This document shows, piece after piece, positions 22,095 through 33,575 of a DNA stretch of 64,000 nt. The position numbers were made by a program, and so were the translations under genes. Source of the stretch: Agrocybe praecox (Eukaryota > Basidiomycota > Agaricomycetes > Agaricales > Agrocybaceae); contig OZ024849.1 in NCBI GenBank assembly GCA_964017145.1, positions 2,790,001-2,854,000 of the forward strand, read 5' to 3'. The notes under the pieces were generated by a model. That model was not told where the DNA came from and did not search any database. It saw nothing but the letters and a program-made list of their open reading frames with translations. Within the stretch, counting starts at the first letter, position 1, and each line of letters starts with the position of its first letter.

Positions 22095-23874
22095 TCCACC
22101 CTCTTGTGCCATCGAAAGCTCAGAAATAGAGGAAGGAAAAAGAAAAGGAAAAGGAGAAAAAAGGGAACGAGAGAAGGAGAGGAAAACAGTACCCACTGAG
22201 CGCTAGAAGACAGTAGTTCGAAAACTCCCACCAAACCTTCCGGAGGATATTTGGAGGATATCTTTTGGCAAAGCGTCCAGCCATGGGTTACCAATGACAC
22301 AGCCCTTTGGAAAATCTATTATCCTGGAAAGCTCCGTAAGAAGTAAGTATACCACGCAAGGTAGATTTGTTGATTTGTTGATGGAATGATAAACCATAGG
22401 TTGAATAAGGAGAATATTCTCCCATGCATACATTGCTTTCAAGAACAACCAGCTCTCTTCAGCAGAGAATACGATGGCCACGTTTTTCGAGATAAAGCAG
22501 GTGCATATCCGAGGCATAGACATACTTGATCCGACGGTAGTATCTTATACTGCGCAGAGGTCAAATTTCAAGCTGTTGTAGAGTTTGCACCGTATCAAAA
22601 GGTCCCTTCGAGAAACGGAAACCTGATACACGCAACGCCAGTAGAGAAGGGTATGTCGCCCATCTTCCGATGCGAATCACTTATCCGTCGTTTCCTTCTA
22701 GATGAAGATTACATATCCTCCATAGAAGCGCTGAAGGCATCAGAGCCTGTACCACTGAAAACATTGAGTATGTTTTCTGCTGCCACAATCATACATATTA
22801 CACTCAGATGCTCATTGGTTACATCTGAAGTTGCATCCTCACAACCTAAAACAACACCCTTACTGGAAGCTTCGAAAGCCGGAAAGAGCGCTAATAGGGA
22901 CAAGGAAGCGATCCTTCGTGATCACGCTCATTGTAATCAAATCATCGCCCGCAAAAAGGATAAGAAGAAAGGAGCGACAGCGCCCCCTCTAGTCTCTAAG
23001 TTGGCGAAAAGAAAGCTTACAAGAAAGGACAGGCTGTCAATGGTATCGCTAGCTCAGCAGCGCCGCAGAATGGAAAGAATGCTGCTCCTTCAATGTCCAG
23101 AAACGCTACAACCAATGTGCCTGCCCCCAACGCTGCAACACCATCTAAACCACCGAAAGGGCCCAAACCACTTCGTGCACCCCCCAGCAAATAAAGCAAC
23201 TAGTGAAGTCAAAGGTCAACAAGGGAATAAGAAAGATGAAAAATCGTTTCGGGCTCCGGTTCCCAAGTCTCGATTGCCGTTCCTCCTACACCGTCTGCAG
23301 ACGGAGTGGCCCCAGCTCGGCCTCGCCGTTCGCGTCCTGCGATTGGATTGGCATCGCGTAATTTCGAAGCCGCTTTGAGTGGTGTTGCAGGCCTTGCTAA
23401 CGCTGCTACTGAGAAGAAGCAAAGAGAGAAAGAACGTGAAGCACAAACTGCTGCTGCACCCTCGACCTCAGCAAGCTCTAGTGCAGCACAGGCTCCTGTT
23501 GATGTCACCGCGACTTTTGCTCGCATTGATGCTTCAGATAATGAAAAGTCTAGTCCTTCCACTCCCGTACTGCCTACTCTTCTAAGAAAGGGTCTAGACG
23601 CGGGGTTAACCAGTTAGGCGCCATCATCATGGGGGTGGCGGTAGCAATTGCACAAGTGAAAATTCCCAGCATCTTGCAACGGGCCGATGTGCCACCTATT
23701 ATCTTTCAAAAGGATGCACCGGCACCTTCAAACAACGTATTGCCAGCTCCTGCCATTCTTACTGCCAGTTCGTCGGTGAACGCTGCTAACAGTACTCGCG
23801 GCGGCGGCCGACGAGGACGAGGACGGGGTGGTGGTGGTCGCGGTAGTTCCCCCAGTACCTCACGCGGTAGTTAA
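22095..23874 (+). pseudogene. UPF3 (Smg4/UPF3 domain) nonsense-mediated decay factor, decayed
   Basis: Recognisable Smg4/UPF3 blocks occur in order: KTVVRKLPPNLPED, FWQSVQPWVTNDTALWKIYY, LFSREYDGHVFRDKAG, VVEFAPYQKVPS, KRKPDTRNAS, DEDYISSIEALKASE, SQPKTTPLLEASKAGKSANR and a basic/Gly-Arg C-tail ending in RGGGRRGRGRGG. Intron sites are still visible (for example GTAAGT at 22,343 and the acceptor before DEDYIS). Lesions are many. There is a TAG at 22,204 just before KTVVRK and an 11-bp tandem duplication GGAGGATATTT/GGAGGATATCT at 22,242-22,263. Further frame changes lie near 22,410-22,450, 22,600, 23,030, 23,190 and 23,270, with a stop at 23,613. The parental protein bridges the exon-junction complex and UPF2 in mRNA surveillance; this copy cannot make it. 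Confidence 0.85.
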
Positions 23875-24423
23875 TGGACACCGTATTCAAGAGACCTTTA
23901 TAACGAGCTAGGTATGCGTCCTACATTTTTCATCTCCAAGTCAAGCTCATAACCCTCCCTCTTTACAGGCCTTTCTAGACAACCTGAGCGCCAGTTCTCC
24001 CAAGAACACCCTCAGGTAGTCCGATCTATCACAGCCCTGCGACTAGACTTTCAGGGGGTATATTGCCTACCCCAAGACCCATGCAGCACGACAGCTTCAC
24101 AAGATTGGGCCCCACGCGGACTTTTCTCCGGTTTTTTTAAACGAACGACTCGTTCTGACATTCTTCAAGTTCCGTCCAATCTATCTCAACGTAAGTTTCA
24201 CAGGAAACTCCGCTTAGATTGAGCCTCTCTATCGTCGATATATCTGTGCATCGAAATGTAGTGTTCAAACGGATTCTACGAATCTGTAAATGTATGCCCG
24301 TAAATTTCTGCCCTTTCACCTTACAATCCCATCATTTTTCTGAGACTTGCATCGTGTTTGGGTGTACATCGAATTCAGGGAACGTAATAACAGCTATGTA
24401 CAGCACAATTTATTTATATGTAG

Positions 24424-25210
24424 TTACCAAATTCCAGGAATGACTTTGTATCGGACGCGACTCGCCCAAGTATCCCACTGCTTTCCAAAACGGTCTCTCA
24501 ATGCCTTATCCTCATTTCCCATCCTTCCCAGCGTTAAGTATAACATGCCCAGTATCATAATTACGCCGAATGATGAGACCAAAAACTTTCCCAGTAGTGT
24601 ATCCCACAAACCCGATTCTTTAACCCACGATCCTTTTCCGAATTGCCACAAGAACCACGCTGGGTGCGTTAACAAGAGGCCCGTGTAACTAGGGTGTCGG
24701 ACTATTGAGTAAGGCCCCCTGGTAATCAACTGATGGTCCTTTTGTATGCTGGCTTCGAAGCGGAAGAATTTTCCGAGGTAGCGGAACGTCGCGATTCTCA
24801 GTAAAGACCCGACAATGATTAAAATCCCCGCGACGGTGGTAATTGGCGACAAACAGAGATTTTTAGGATTTCCTGTCTTGAAGACTAGGAGAGACAGTAT
24901 GGCCCGAGATATAGGTGAGGATGGGTAATTCCATGCGAGTATTGTAGCTATCTCTGCAAATCCTGCGAGATATTGCAGGCGCTAGCGGGTCATTTAATTG
25001 GGTCAGCATTTTCAATGACTCGGATTCAACCGTAACTAGACTGATGTTTACCGTAGCATAATGAGGCGACCTGGAGGTGTACCATCTAATTTCCAGTATG
25101 TTGGAGGATATTGGAATATCCTGATCTGTCGGAGGGGGGTTGGGAGGAGTAATGCACTGCTTGAATGCCCAACAGACAGCAAAGGTGAGGGGTATTTTTG
25201 CTAAGGACAT
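24424..25210 (-). CDS. Isoprenylcysteine carboxyl methyltransferase family protein
   Basis: Two exons: 25,210-25,052 and 24,981-24,424 (238 aa). The second exon carries the family signature: LGKFFRFEASIQKDHQLITR, then GPYSIVRHPSYTGLL (the R-H-P-x-Y-x-G motif that binds the S-adenosylmethionine and substrate), hydrophobic membrane segments, and RMGNEDKALRDRFGKQWDTW near the end (the E...L...FG..W box). N-terminal hydrophobic segments include PISRAILSLLVFK. Ste14-type enzymes of the endoplasmic reticulum methylate the C-terminal prenylcysteine of Ras-like proteins and mating pheromones. At 238 aa the length is normal. Agaricomycetes carry many ICMT-like paralogues, so a pheromone-specific role cannot be claimed. 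The gene appears intact. Confidence 0.85.
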
Positions 25211-25219
25211 TGTTGAGAA

Positions 25220-26231
25220 TGAGGAATCTCATCCGACTGCGAAATTCAAGGCTCACTTTATAGTTTTTTGTTGTTGATGTTTTGCGTTCCTGAACGAGTC
25301 GACAGTCTAGACCTTTGATACCTGTTCTCGGTTAATGTTCTCTCGCGTGTAAGTCCTCGGCGACGATACCCTAATTGCGCCCTTCTTCCTTTGACGTATC
25401 TATCAAATCAACATAGGTCTTTAACTAATGACATCGGTAAGATAACACTTATCGTGCTATGTATGCCAGGTTCTTAACTTCGAGGAATGTTAATATACTT
25501 ATGCGCATACTCTGTACCCAGACCTTGTTAATTTGGTATACGTCGGCCAATCAAAATTTGCCATGTTACCAATTTCAGTAGGATGTTTTCTTATCATGTT
25601 TTATTAACATTCTTGCCTAAGGGCTTCGAATGGATGTACATCGCGGTTCAAATAGAGATTCACACGGCTGGCAACGACATCCTTGCCTATTCAACTTCAA
25701 AGCCTTTTGGTTTGCGCGATGCTTAAAATCACATAACCTTACAGCACTGGGGCCCAGTGTTGTGCGGATAGTACCCAAAGGTATCAGGTATGGTGATCAG
25801 TGTCGTACCCGGTACTACCTGTTAGTACCTGGTTTGGATCAAATGGTAGTACCTAGTATTCCCACGACGTCCGACTGCCCATGTACTCTCAGCGTGTGTG
25901 TGAATAACCGGAAACACGGCATCTTATCCCGCGCATGAAACTAGCAATTGTACTATTTATCACTGTACTTTTTATGGAGGCAATGACTACATAGTACGGG
26001 TACAGTTGAACCTCTCTCTCTCTTTCTTTCTTTCTTTTTTTGTTTTTGAGCTTACAAAGTTGAACCTCTCCTAACCCATACCTGTCGGTGGAAAGCCCAG
26101 CTCAAACTTCCTTGGACGTTTTCTGCTCATCTTTAGTTTATGAACTGTTTTTGAAATTTACGGAATATATATACAAAGTTCCACAGGCTAAAAAGAATAA
26201 AAATACAGAGAAAAGTCCACGACAAAACCAT
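25220..26231. other. Intergenic
   Basis: Includes a pyrimidine microsatellite at about 26,012-26,042 (CTCTCT and TTTC runs) and a stretch at about 25,745-25,865 with repeated GTACC/GGTAC words (AGTACC, GGTACTACC, AGTACCTGG), which may be a decayed mobile-element end. No gene seen. Confidence 0.45.
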
Positions 26232-28562
26232 CTATGATTGCGCTTTATGGAATCGCACCCACATGCCACCCTGAGAGAGACGAGAAACGTCATAAGTATA
26301 GAAAGATACTAGCGCTTGTTTTGTTCTCACCTTCACATAAAGTGTCAACGCGGCACTCGGCCAGATTTGCTCCACGGATTGTCGGCCCTTCCGCTGTTTC
26401 CACTCCGGAGGCGGCAGGGAATCTTTCGGCTGGAACTCGGGCGCTAATGTGAAGCGATCGTACTGCTGCAGAAGCCGTACGAGGAAATAGGACATCTCGT
26501 TATACGCATAATTTTGCCCGACGCACTGTAATGAGAGTTGAATAATCTGATCGGAAGAAAGTGATGCGGATTTGGAAATAAAGTGACGTACAATTCGTGG
26601 ACCAGCACTGAATGGCGTGAACATCATTGGATTCGCGACGAACTTGGCCAAACTTTCTGACTCTATCCATCGCTCGGGCTTGAATTCGTTGGCATCCTCT
26701 CCCCATAACGTTGGGTTGCGGTGAATCAATAATGGTACCCAAAGGAGTGTAGTATTAGCCGGCATATACAGCGGCTGTCGGTCTGCAGATGATTTGGCAT
26801 AAGTGCGGTCAGGAGGGGGTAGCACACAAGGATCGTCTCGACATTCCCGAAGATTAAGGGGTAATGGAGGGAACAAGCGGAGAGTTTCGTTGATCACAGC
26901 TCGCACTGAAGGGGAAAGGTCAGGAGAGTGGATACATCAATGGTCTCGACTCACTGTATTTCATTTGCTTGAAGTGGTCGAAAGTCGGAGGCAAGGATGG
27001 GCCGCAGTGCTCGAGAACTTCTGCCCGTAGCTTTTCCGCTACCTCCGGATGGATGGCCATGAAGTATGTGATGAATGTGAAGACGCAAGCGGTCTGGATA
27101 ATGTAAGCTTTAGTAACGTACACGATAGCTTTAAGGGATAAGCTCACCGTATCGCGGGAAGCTAAAAGCATGCTTAATAATTGATCGCGAATCAGGACAG
27201 GATCTTCGGGAAGCAGTAATTAGCAGAGGAAAATGAAACGACAGGAACTCTGCATAATTACCGTCTATGCTATCAACAAGATGCTGTAGGAAATTCTTGT
27301 CATCTATAGGCGTTGAGATACCGGCCTGATCCATTTTGTTTTTGCTATCCAATGCTCGCCGCACTAATGGATCCACCCATTGGCGAATGACATTGCAGTT
27401 CTCTTCATTCTTATCTTTGAATAACTCGAACAAAGGCCAAATGGTACCGAGCCTTCCTCTTCGCGTAATGTTTTCCTTCGCCGCTTCGAATGCCTGTGTA
27501 AAAGAGCCCCAGTCATCCCCAGCAGCGGACTCAGTAGTGCTCCCTCCAGGAACGGGCAGAGATCCAGAAAGTGTGTCCAGATTTTTACCAAACAAGAACT
27601 CGGAGGCGGTATCAATTGAGAACCTGCTGTACAAGTCCTGGGCTTCAAAAGCCCCTGATGTGCCCTCGGACGAATTCAGGCGAGAAAGTGTGTGGGCACA
27701 GTGCCTTTCGAACATGTCAAAGTCTGAGATACGGTCGCGAGCAAAGAACGGCCTTGCAATATTTCGATGCTAATGTATGAGTTTAGCAACTGACCTTCAT
27801 CACTTGAAAAGATAACTAACCATTTTCCAGACCTTGGGAAGTACCATCAATTAAAAGCGACTATAGATCAAGAAAAACTAGGTAAATACCTCGTCGTCTC
27901 TGTTGAATATACCGCCACCCAGAAACGTTTCCCTGTTCCGTATGATAAGATAACTGAATGCCTTCCTCAAATTTGAAATAAGGAACGGACATTCGTTCCT
28001 TCTGTAAAGTTCCTCTCCAAAACTTATGAAAGCCAGTAGCCAGTACAAACTTGGCGTGTTCTTGGTCCATTGAAATTATCTGCGTTCAAACTCCTGTCAG
28101 CATAACTGGAAACCAAAGACCGAAAACATCGGGAAGTCCCAATACGTCCAACAATGTTAACGAGAAAGTTTTACACACATTATCGCGCCATAGGATCCGC
28201 AGATTCAATGTGGTACACTGATATTCTTCAAATAGTTGAAGATACACGTCTAGAATATAGCTATTCTTGAAAGCGCCCATCATTCTGAGAAGCACGTCGA
28301 CGTTTCCTGGCCACTTTCCAATGACGCGAGGAATTGATCTTGCTCCCATCGACACCGCCTCTCTGTCTTGTCTAACCTCTGCGTACGCGCCCTTGCCGAC
28401 AGCCCAAAAGAGAATAAAAGCTAGGTGAATTGGAATCGAGAAAACCCCGAGATGGAACTGGAAATAAGACAGACAGAGAGACAGGAAAGAGACAGGAAAG
28501 ACAAAGACATGGACGAGGTCGAGCAAGAACCGTATGCGATAGTGAGCAGGGTTGAGCTTCAT
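26232..28562 (-). CDS. Cytochrome P450 monooxygenase, CYP63-like
   Basis: Ten exons: 28,562-28,179, 28,079-27,991, 27,932-27,890, 27,832-27,821 (12-nt micro-exon, VWKM), 27,769-27,262, 27,203-27,148, 27,093-26,955, 26,905-26,592, 26,525-26,331, 26,270-26,232. The sum is 592 aa in one frame. An N-terminal membrane anchor and FPVSFLSLCLSYFQF segments precede NIARPFF in the B-C region. The I-helix is altered: exon 6 ends SRDT and is followed by TACVFTFITYF. The K-helix E-x-x-R is ETLR, the PERF-type motif is FKPERW, and the haem loop is FSAGPRICVG with its Cys ligand. Overall length and N-terminal pattern (PIHLAFI, VGKWPGN) point to the CYP63/CYP5144-like families of wood-decay and litter fungi, which hydroxylate alkanes, fatty acids or aromatics. 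The substrate here is unknown. Confidence 0.88.
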
Positions 28563-28569
28563 TGTGAGG

Positions 28570-29990
28570 CCCCGAGAGAGTAAGGGAATTAAACAGTTCT
28601 GAACAGACGGTCGCAGTGTTTCTTAAATGCCATCGGATATCCTTGGAGCATGCGCTCCTCGCCTGGTAAAGAGGATATAAATGTATAACACCGACTACCT
28701 TCCCACTAGGACATGCCACAGCCGGACCAAATCAATAAGAGCAAACAATCGGTCAAAAACCGTATCCGAGATCTTTGTTGATGTTCATCATCTGGCAAGT
28801 GCTCTCCTGCCTCCTTTAATCACAGAACATACCGACGACCACCGGACGGCGCGTGTTCCAGTCCCACGCACCGGCATATCTTTGTGCGGTAGCCAGGCCG
28901 CTAAATATTCAGGAGTCGGTCACCTCGATTATTTAATTTTTTTCTGTCAGCCCGCGTTCCTTCCATTTCTGCGTGTACACGGTATTCAACATTCTTCAAT
29001 TTTCTGCTTCATATGGCATGATTGTTGTAGGCACGTTCTCCGGTCTTGGCTCGTGGACCTTTGGGACTTGAATCCGTGGGTGTAACTGAGCAAGCCACCG
29101 AAAGATCTTTGATTCATCGAAGTTGAGCCTTTTGGATTGAGCGCTGAGCGTTGATTTGATCTTTTCTAGAAACTCAGTACAGCTGAGATTGCGTGAGTAA
29201 GAAGATGTCGAACTTATTTTGTCCTTATCTTCAGAAGTCCTCCTGCAATCTTATGCTTATACTTATACTTAGGTAACATTACATTGTTGCGGCTTCTGGC
29301 ATTATGCAGTAGGACGTCTCGCAGCCAGAGGCAATCTCCAGCTAATCATGACAGTGGCGTGAGTTGGCAAGCAGCCAACTCTACATCAACTGGTGCGATC
29401 CTGGTGCCAGAGTGGAACATGGATGCGTCGTCCTGGTACTAAAAATCGCTTGCCCGTCTTCTGAAGGTCAAAATTAAATCTACGTGTTCCCAGCTGAAGT
29501 ATTTCTCTAGGGTCGTTCGATGCGCCCAATGTCATTACCTGCAGTACGAGAAACTTCGTGAATACTATTTACTTAGGTCTGAATACGAATGCCGGGTATC
29601 CGCAACGTCTTGTCCGAGGATGACGGTCTACCACGCGAAGCCGCGATTACTATAGCGTCGATGGGCATACTTTAATGATGATGAACACTGCCTCGTCACT
29701 CGCATTATCTCAAGTGCAGAAAGTGACATGATCAGGAGACCTGTCTTCCTAATGAGCGGTTGATCGAGTTTTCACGCTTCCAACTTTTTTCGAGTTGCTG
29801 GGTGTTAGTGCAAGTAAGTATCTCAAAGCCATTCAGAATGGGTTTAGAATGCCCCTTGACATATGTTTTATAACGTATGCCCTCTTCTCAGATTGACCAA
29901 TGCAGGTGCCTGATTATATGTGTGTTTCAATTCATTCTACGATCACTGATTACATGTGAACAGTAAGACCAGTGCTATATAATCATAATT
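28570..29990. other. Intergenic, nothing recognised
   Basis: No open frame over 140 codons and none with recognisable motifs, upstream of the P450 gene. Confidence 0.5.
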
Positions 29991-29994
29991 CTCT

Positions 29995-30980
29995 TCAGAC
30001 ATGACATCATGTTTTTTTCACATCCTTTATTTCCCTTTAGAGACGAGTAGGCCTGAACGGGCACACCGGCTTGAGCAAAGGTTGAAAATAGCCTCGCAAT
30101 CTGCGCTGGGGGACGGTATAAATTGTCTGAAATGCGATTGACATGAGAGTTGTATTCAACTGCATTGTCCAAATCCCAAGTCATATGTCCCGCCAAAAAT
30201 ATTCTCTCGAAAACATTCATGAGAAGACACTTCCCCCAAATAGACAGGCGGTGATTATCAACCTCCGGAAATGTTCAAGTTGGTATAAATCTTCAAATAT
30301 CACGAGAGCAAGACTGGACTCTTTGCTCACGCTATAAATTTAGAGTCTTTGTAATTGAAAAATGTTGGAAAGAACTGATAGAAAACCTCAACAGTAAATG
30401 AAATTTTGAAACCCGAACGTTGAACGTTGAACATTAATGGAGGTGGATTACGTTCACGTAGAGAAGGCTATATTTATATCGATATCGTCACAGGGGTCAG
30501 CGTAAATGATCCAATATGCCACGAGCGCTTAGACAAGAAGGTCCGAATCTACCGATTTGGATATGACGAGCGTCGCTATTGGAAATTGATGACCATGAGT
30601 TTCCTGCAACAGAATATCATGAAAATTGTTCAAGCATGCCTTCTTCTTGAGCGGTTATTGTAGTCCATATTCAACTTCCGGTGATCGTGATTTGTTTCAG
30701 TTCAGGCACAAAGATCTCCTGTTGAAGGAACATAATACTGTTATAGAACTGAATACAACGACAGCGCCCAGGTTTGAAGTCCATTTTTTGGCAACTCTAG
30801 CAGAGTACCTAGACCGTGCACAACGGCCTACAAGAAAGTCAATGCCAAGAGGGTAAAGGTTACGTATAAGCGCTGTATGTCCTTTTCTCACGATTGGATT
30901 AAGGCGTTCATAAGAGGAGTTCAAAAGGGGGTTTTCGGAGGCCAAGTATTTCAGGGCGAGGTTTAAATATTTCTGTTAAC
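29995..30980 (-). other. Possible decayed coding DNA, unrecognised
   Basis: Minus-strand pieces have gene-like composition: one at about 30,030-30,220 (DLDNAVEYNSHVNRISDNLY) and one at about 30,700-30,960 (LNPIVRKGHTALIRNLYPLG). They are separated by stops and frame changes and match nothing else in the window. They may be remnants of one gene. Confidence 0.3.
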
Positions 30981-31145
30981 ACACCTGTCAGGCAGATGTG
31001 CCACAGATTTGAAGGTTATAAGAATATGAGACCCGGCTATCCCAATCTTGGCAGCTTTCCTACAAGAGAAGTATGGTCCGGTGGTAATTACAACAATTGT
31101 ATGATATTTCAGAAGTCCAGGAAGAAAATTAGGTATATCAGAAAC

Positions 31146-31705
31146 TTAGGTATATGGTCGATGTGGCATAGTATTAGGGGTCCTCGAAGTAGCTGCTGTT
31201 GAGTTACCTTCAAGAGCAGCAAGTTGATCAACGAGGTCATCCATAACTGATCGAGGTTGTCCTTGAGTTGGTGCTGTCGAGTGCTGTTGATCTTGATACG
31301 CAGCAGCAGCCGGATTGGATCCAGGCCTCTGTGTCGGTACAAGAAGACTTCCGTGGGGCTCGAACCCAGGGGCTATCTTCCGAAGCGCTTCACGCTTACG
31401 ACGCTCTTTTTCGTCGTCCCGCGAATGAAGATATGCTTCACGGCGAGCTGTATGGGCGGCTAGAGTTGTCCGACGAGATGATTCTAGAGTGATGACGTGC
31501 GGTTCCAGTGTAAACGGATAAACGAACTGAGACGATAGATACATATAGAAATGATCGTGCGTCGGATGTGTTGTGTGAGCGATTTATGCAGGAGGTTTCT
31601 CGAGGAAATACTCACATATGGGTTTACGGAATCTGGAAGTGGATGTATGTCTTCAGGAAGTTCTACCTTAAAATAGTAGTTAAATGAGATTGTATACGCG
31701 GTCAT
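31146..31705 (-). CDS. Small conserved protein of unknown function
   Basis: Two exons: 31,705-31,616 and 31,526-31,146 (156 aa). The ATG at 31,705 is chosen because it opens MTAYTISFNYYFK; the intron (GTGAGT...CTCAG) keeps frame and joins DSVNPY to FVYPFTLEPHV. The protein has an ordered N-terminal half, a charged helix (DDEKERRKREALRKIAPGFE), a GSLLVPT segment, then a disordered Gln/Pro tail with a short MDDLVDQLAALE helix. I do not recognise the family. It is divergent from BUD32, whose start lies 418 bp away. Confidence 0.65.
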
Positions 31706-32122
31706 TGGCCACCTGTTCAACCTACTGGTTTAGGGACTCGTAAACTGGGTGATTTTATCAATGGAATGGAAGATGCAGCGGCATATGGTGCTACTCCATT
31801 TATAAGAACTATGTCATTCTTTTAGTATATGGTGCTGCTTACACTGATTCATAATATTCAGAGCTCTGTAGAACGTGAAGTAGGAGGTATATAGGTTATC
31901 AGCTGTGATGGTGGTATAAAAGTAACTTGATACGACCATCAATCTTATCTAATTAGAAGTATTGAGGTCCAGATTGAGTCCCAGCCTCTTCGGCAGGTCA
32001 CGTCGCTGATCATTTTAGTGGCTGCCGAAGCTATGCCGTTGGATTGAACATCCGCTATTTCTGAATTCGGGTATGACGCGCCTTGACGCGCCTCCTTCCG
32101 TTAATATTGCATTCTCTACAAA

Positions 32123-33152
32123 ATGACCGCCAATCCCGGAGCTCCAAGGCTCCTGTCATTCTCAGTGTTAATATCGCAAGGGGCTGAAGCTGCAAGTCTC
32201 CTCTGATCCTCTATCAGGCCGGAATATTTGCCAACTTACAGCGGTTCATTCGATCCGACAGAAAGTTTACAAAGGATTCTTGACAGCGAATTCCGAACCT
32301 ATTCTCCTAAAACATCGATTCCGCAAAGGATATAGACATGCAACCTTGGATAGTACCTTGACCAAGTCTCGTGTAGCGGGAGAGGCGCGCGCGCTGCTGA
32401 AATGTCTCCGGTGCGCATCATTTTTTCCACTTTGTGTGACTGATCATTGAATCGAATAGGTCGGGCGTGAATGTACCTGGAGTACGGATGGTAGACACTA
32501 CCGAAGGACTACTGGGTATAGAATGGATTGATGGTCAGAGCGTGAAATGGCTGCTACCCAGCGGCTCAGATGACGGAGATGAGCAACAAACTGACGATGT
32601 TGAACAATCATTGGAATCGTTTAATGTATCAATCGGTACGAATTTCATTTTTGTCTGTCTTGGAAATCAGTCCATTAACCACCCCGAATAGATTCATTAA
32701 TGCGACTTGTCGGAACTGAGTTGGCAAAGATGCATTTGGCTGATATAATTCATGGAGATTTGACTACCTCCAACATGATGCTGCGCCGTCCATCGATTGG
32801 TAATACTGAACCTGAGCTTGTATGCCCCCCCTGCGTTTTATTTTCTCTCCCCGAATCTAACGGAAAACAGGTCTTAATTGATTTCGGACTCTCGTATCAT
32901 TCATCTCTCGTGGAAGACAAAGCGGTTGATTTATATGTACTTGAACGGGCGTTTGCCTCTACGCATCCCGATTCGGAGCCGATGTTTGCTTCGGTTTTAT
33001 CTGCATACGCGACGCGGATGGGAAAAGAGTGGCCGTCCCTACACCGGCGGCTGGAAGATGGTGAGACGACTATGTTGTTTATACCGGATCATACGTCTTA
33101 CATCACTGTCATAGTCCGCCTAAGAGGTCGTAAACGCAGCATGGTCGGCTAG
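32123..33152 (+). CDS. BUD32: Bud32/PRPK kinase of the KEOPS (EKC) complex
   Basis: Six exons: 32,123-32,195, 32,242-32,410, 32,460-32,635, 32,692-32,819, 32,871-33,060, 33,115-33,152 (257 aa, the usual length). SQGAEA is the nucleotide-loop equivalent; ILLKHRFRKGYRHATLD holds the invariant Lys and the family signature. The catalytic loop is IHGDLTTSNMML, the metal-binding D-F-G is LIDFGLSYHSS, EDKAVDLYVLERAF follows, and the C-terminus VRLRGRKRSMVG is the conserved basic tail. This atypical small kinase/ATPase works with Kae1, Cgi121 and Pcc1 to make N6-threonylcarbamoyl-adenosine on tRNAs reading ANN codons. The first intron uses a weak donor (GTCTCC), chosen because it alone keeps frame. 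The gene looks intact. Confidence 0.93.
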
Positions 33153-33575
33153 AAAAAGATACTGCGTGATAAGACCATAGGAGTTTGTGCATACCTTCAT
33201 GTTTTCCCCTACAGCCATGTTCAACATCTTGGGTTTCGAAACGCGATTACTGTCCAGTGTCAATATGTAGGCGAAGATTCAATAAAGATGAAATTGAACC
33301 ATTGCCAGCCTTGAGCAAGCTTTCATTGACTCCAGGATTGTTGTTGCAACCAAACTTTGAATCGTCTCCCAGTAGTTATTTTGTGCCTCAAGGTAGCCTT
33401 ACGCTGGATGTGTGTCTGAGTAACCTTGGGATATGTTGAAACTTCGAAAGGTGGTAGTTACGTTACTGCGCGTTGGCAACAGCTGCCGGGCCGATAAGGA
33501 CGACTGACTTTCTATCTCTTACCTTCTACCACCTTTCGCATTGTGCAGCGCTAAGCACGCGCTCGCTTCCATGTC

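Noticed and set aside
22006..22206. Lys/Glu/Arg-rich open frame before the UPF3 homology
   Set aside because: Low-complexity purine-rich sequence; at most the decayed N-terminal tail of the UPF3 pseudogene, not a separate gene.
25745..25870. hAT-like end (CAGTGTTGTGCGGATAGTAC) with GTACC words
   Set aside because: No matching opposite end or target duplication could be found, so it is noted only as a possible remnant.
27715..27725. Apparent frameshift in the P450 gene after RISDF
   Set aside because: On recounting the bases the run is three T (minus strand), the frame continues DFDMFERHC, and all ten exons sum to a multiple of three. The gene is intact here.
31345..31400. tRNA-like T-arm words (GGCTCGAACCC) near 31,360
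   Set aside because: They lie in a convincing coding exon of the small conserved gene and no other tRNA arms can be paired around them.
32196..32241. GC-AG intron (GCAAGT at 32,192) in BUD32
   Set aside because: The GCAAGT donor would give the wrong phase for the conserved sequence downstream. The weak donor GTCTCC at 32,196 keeps the frame.
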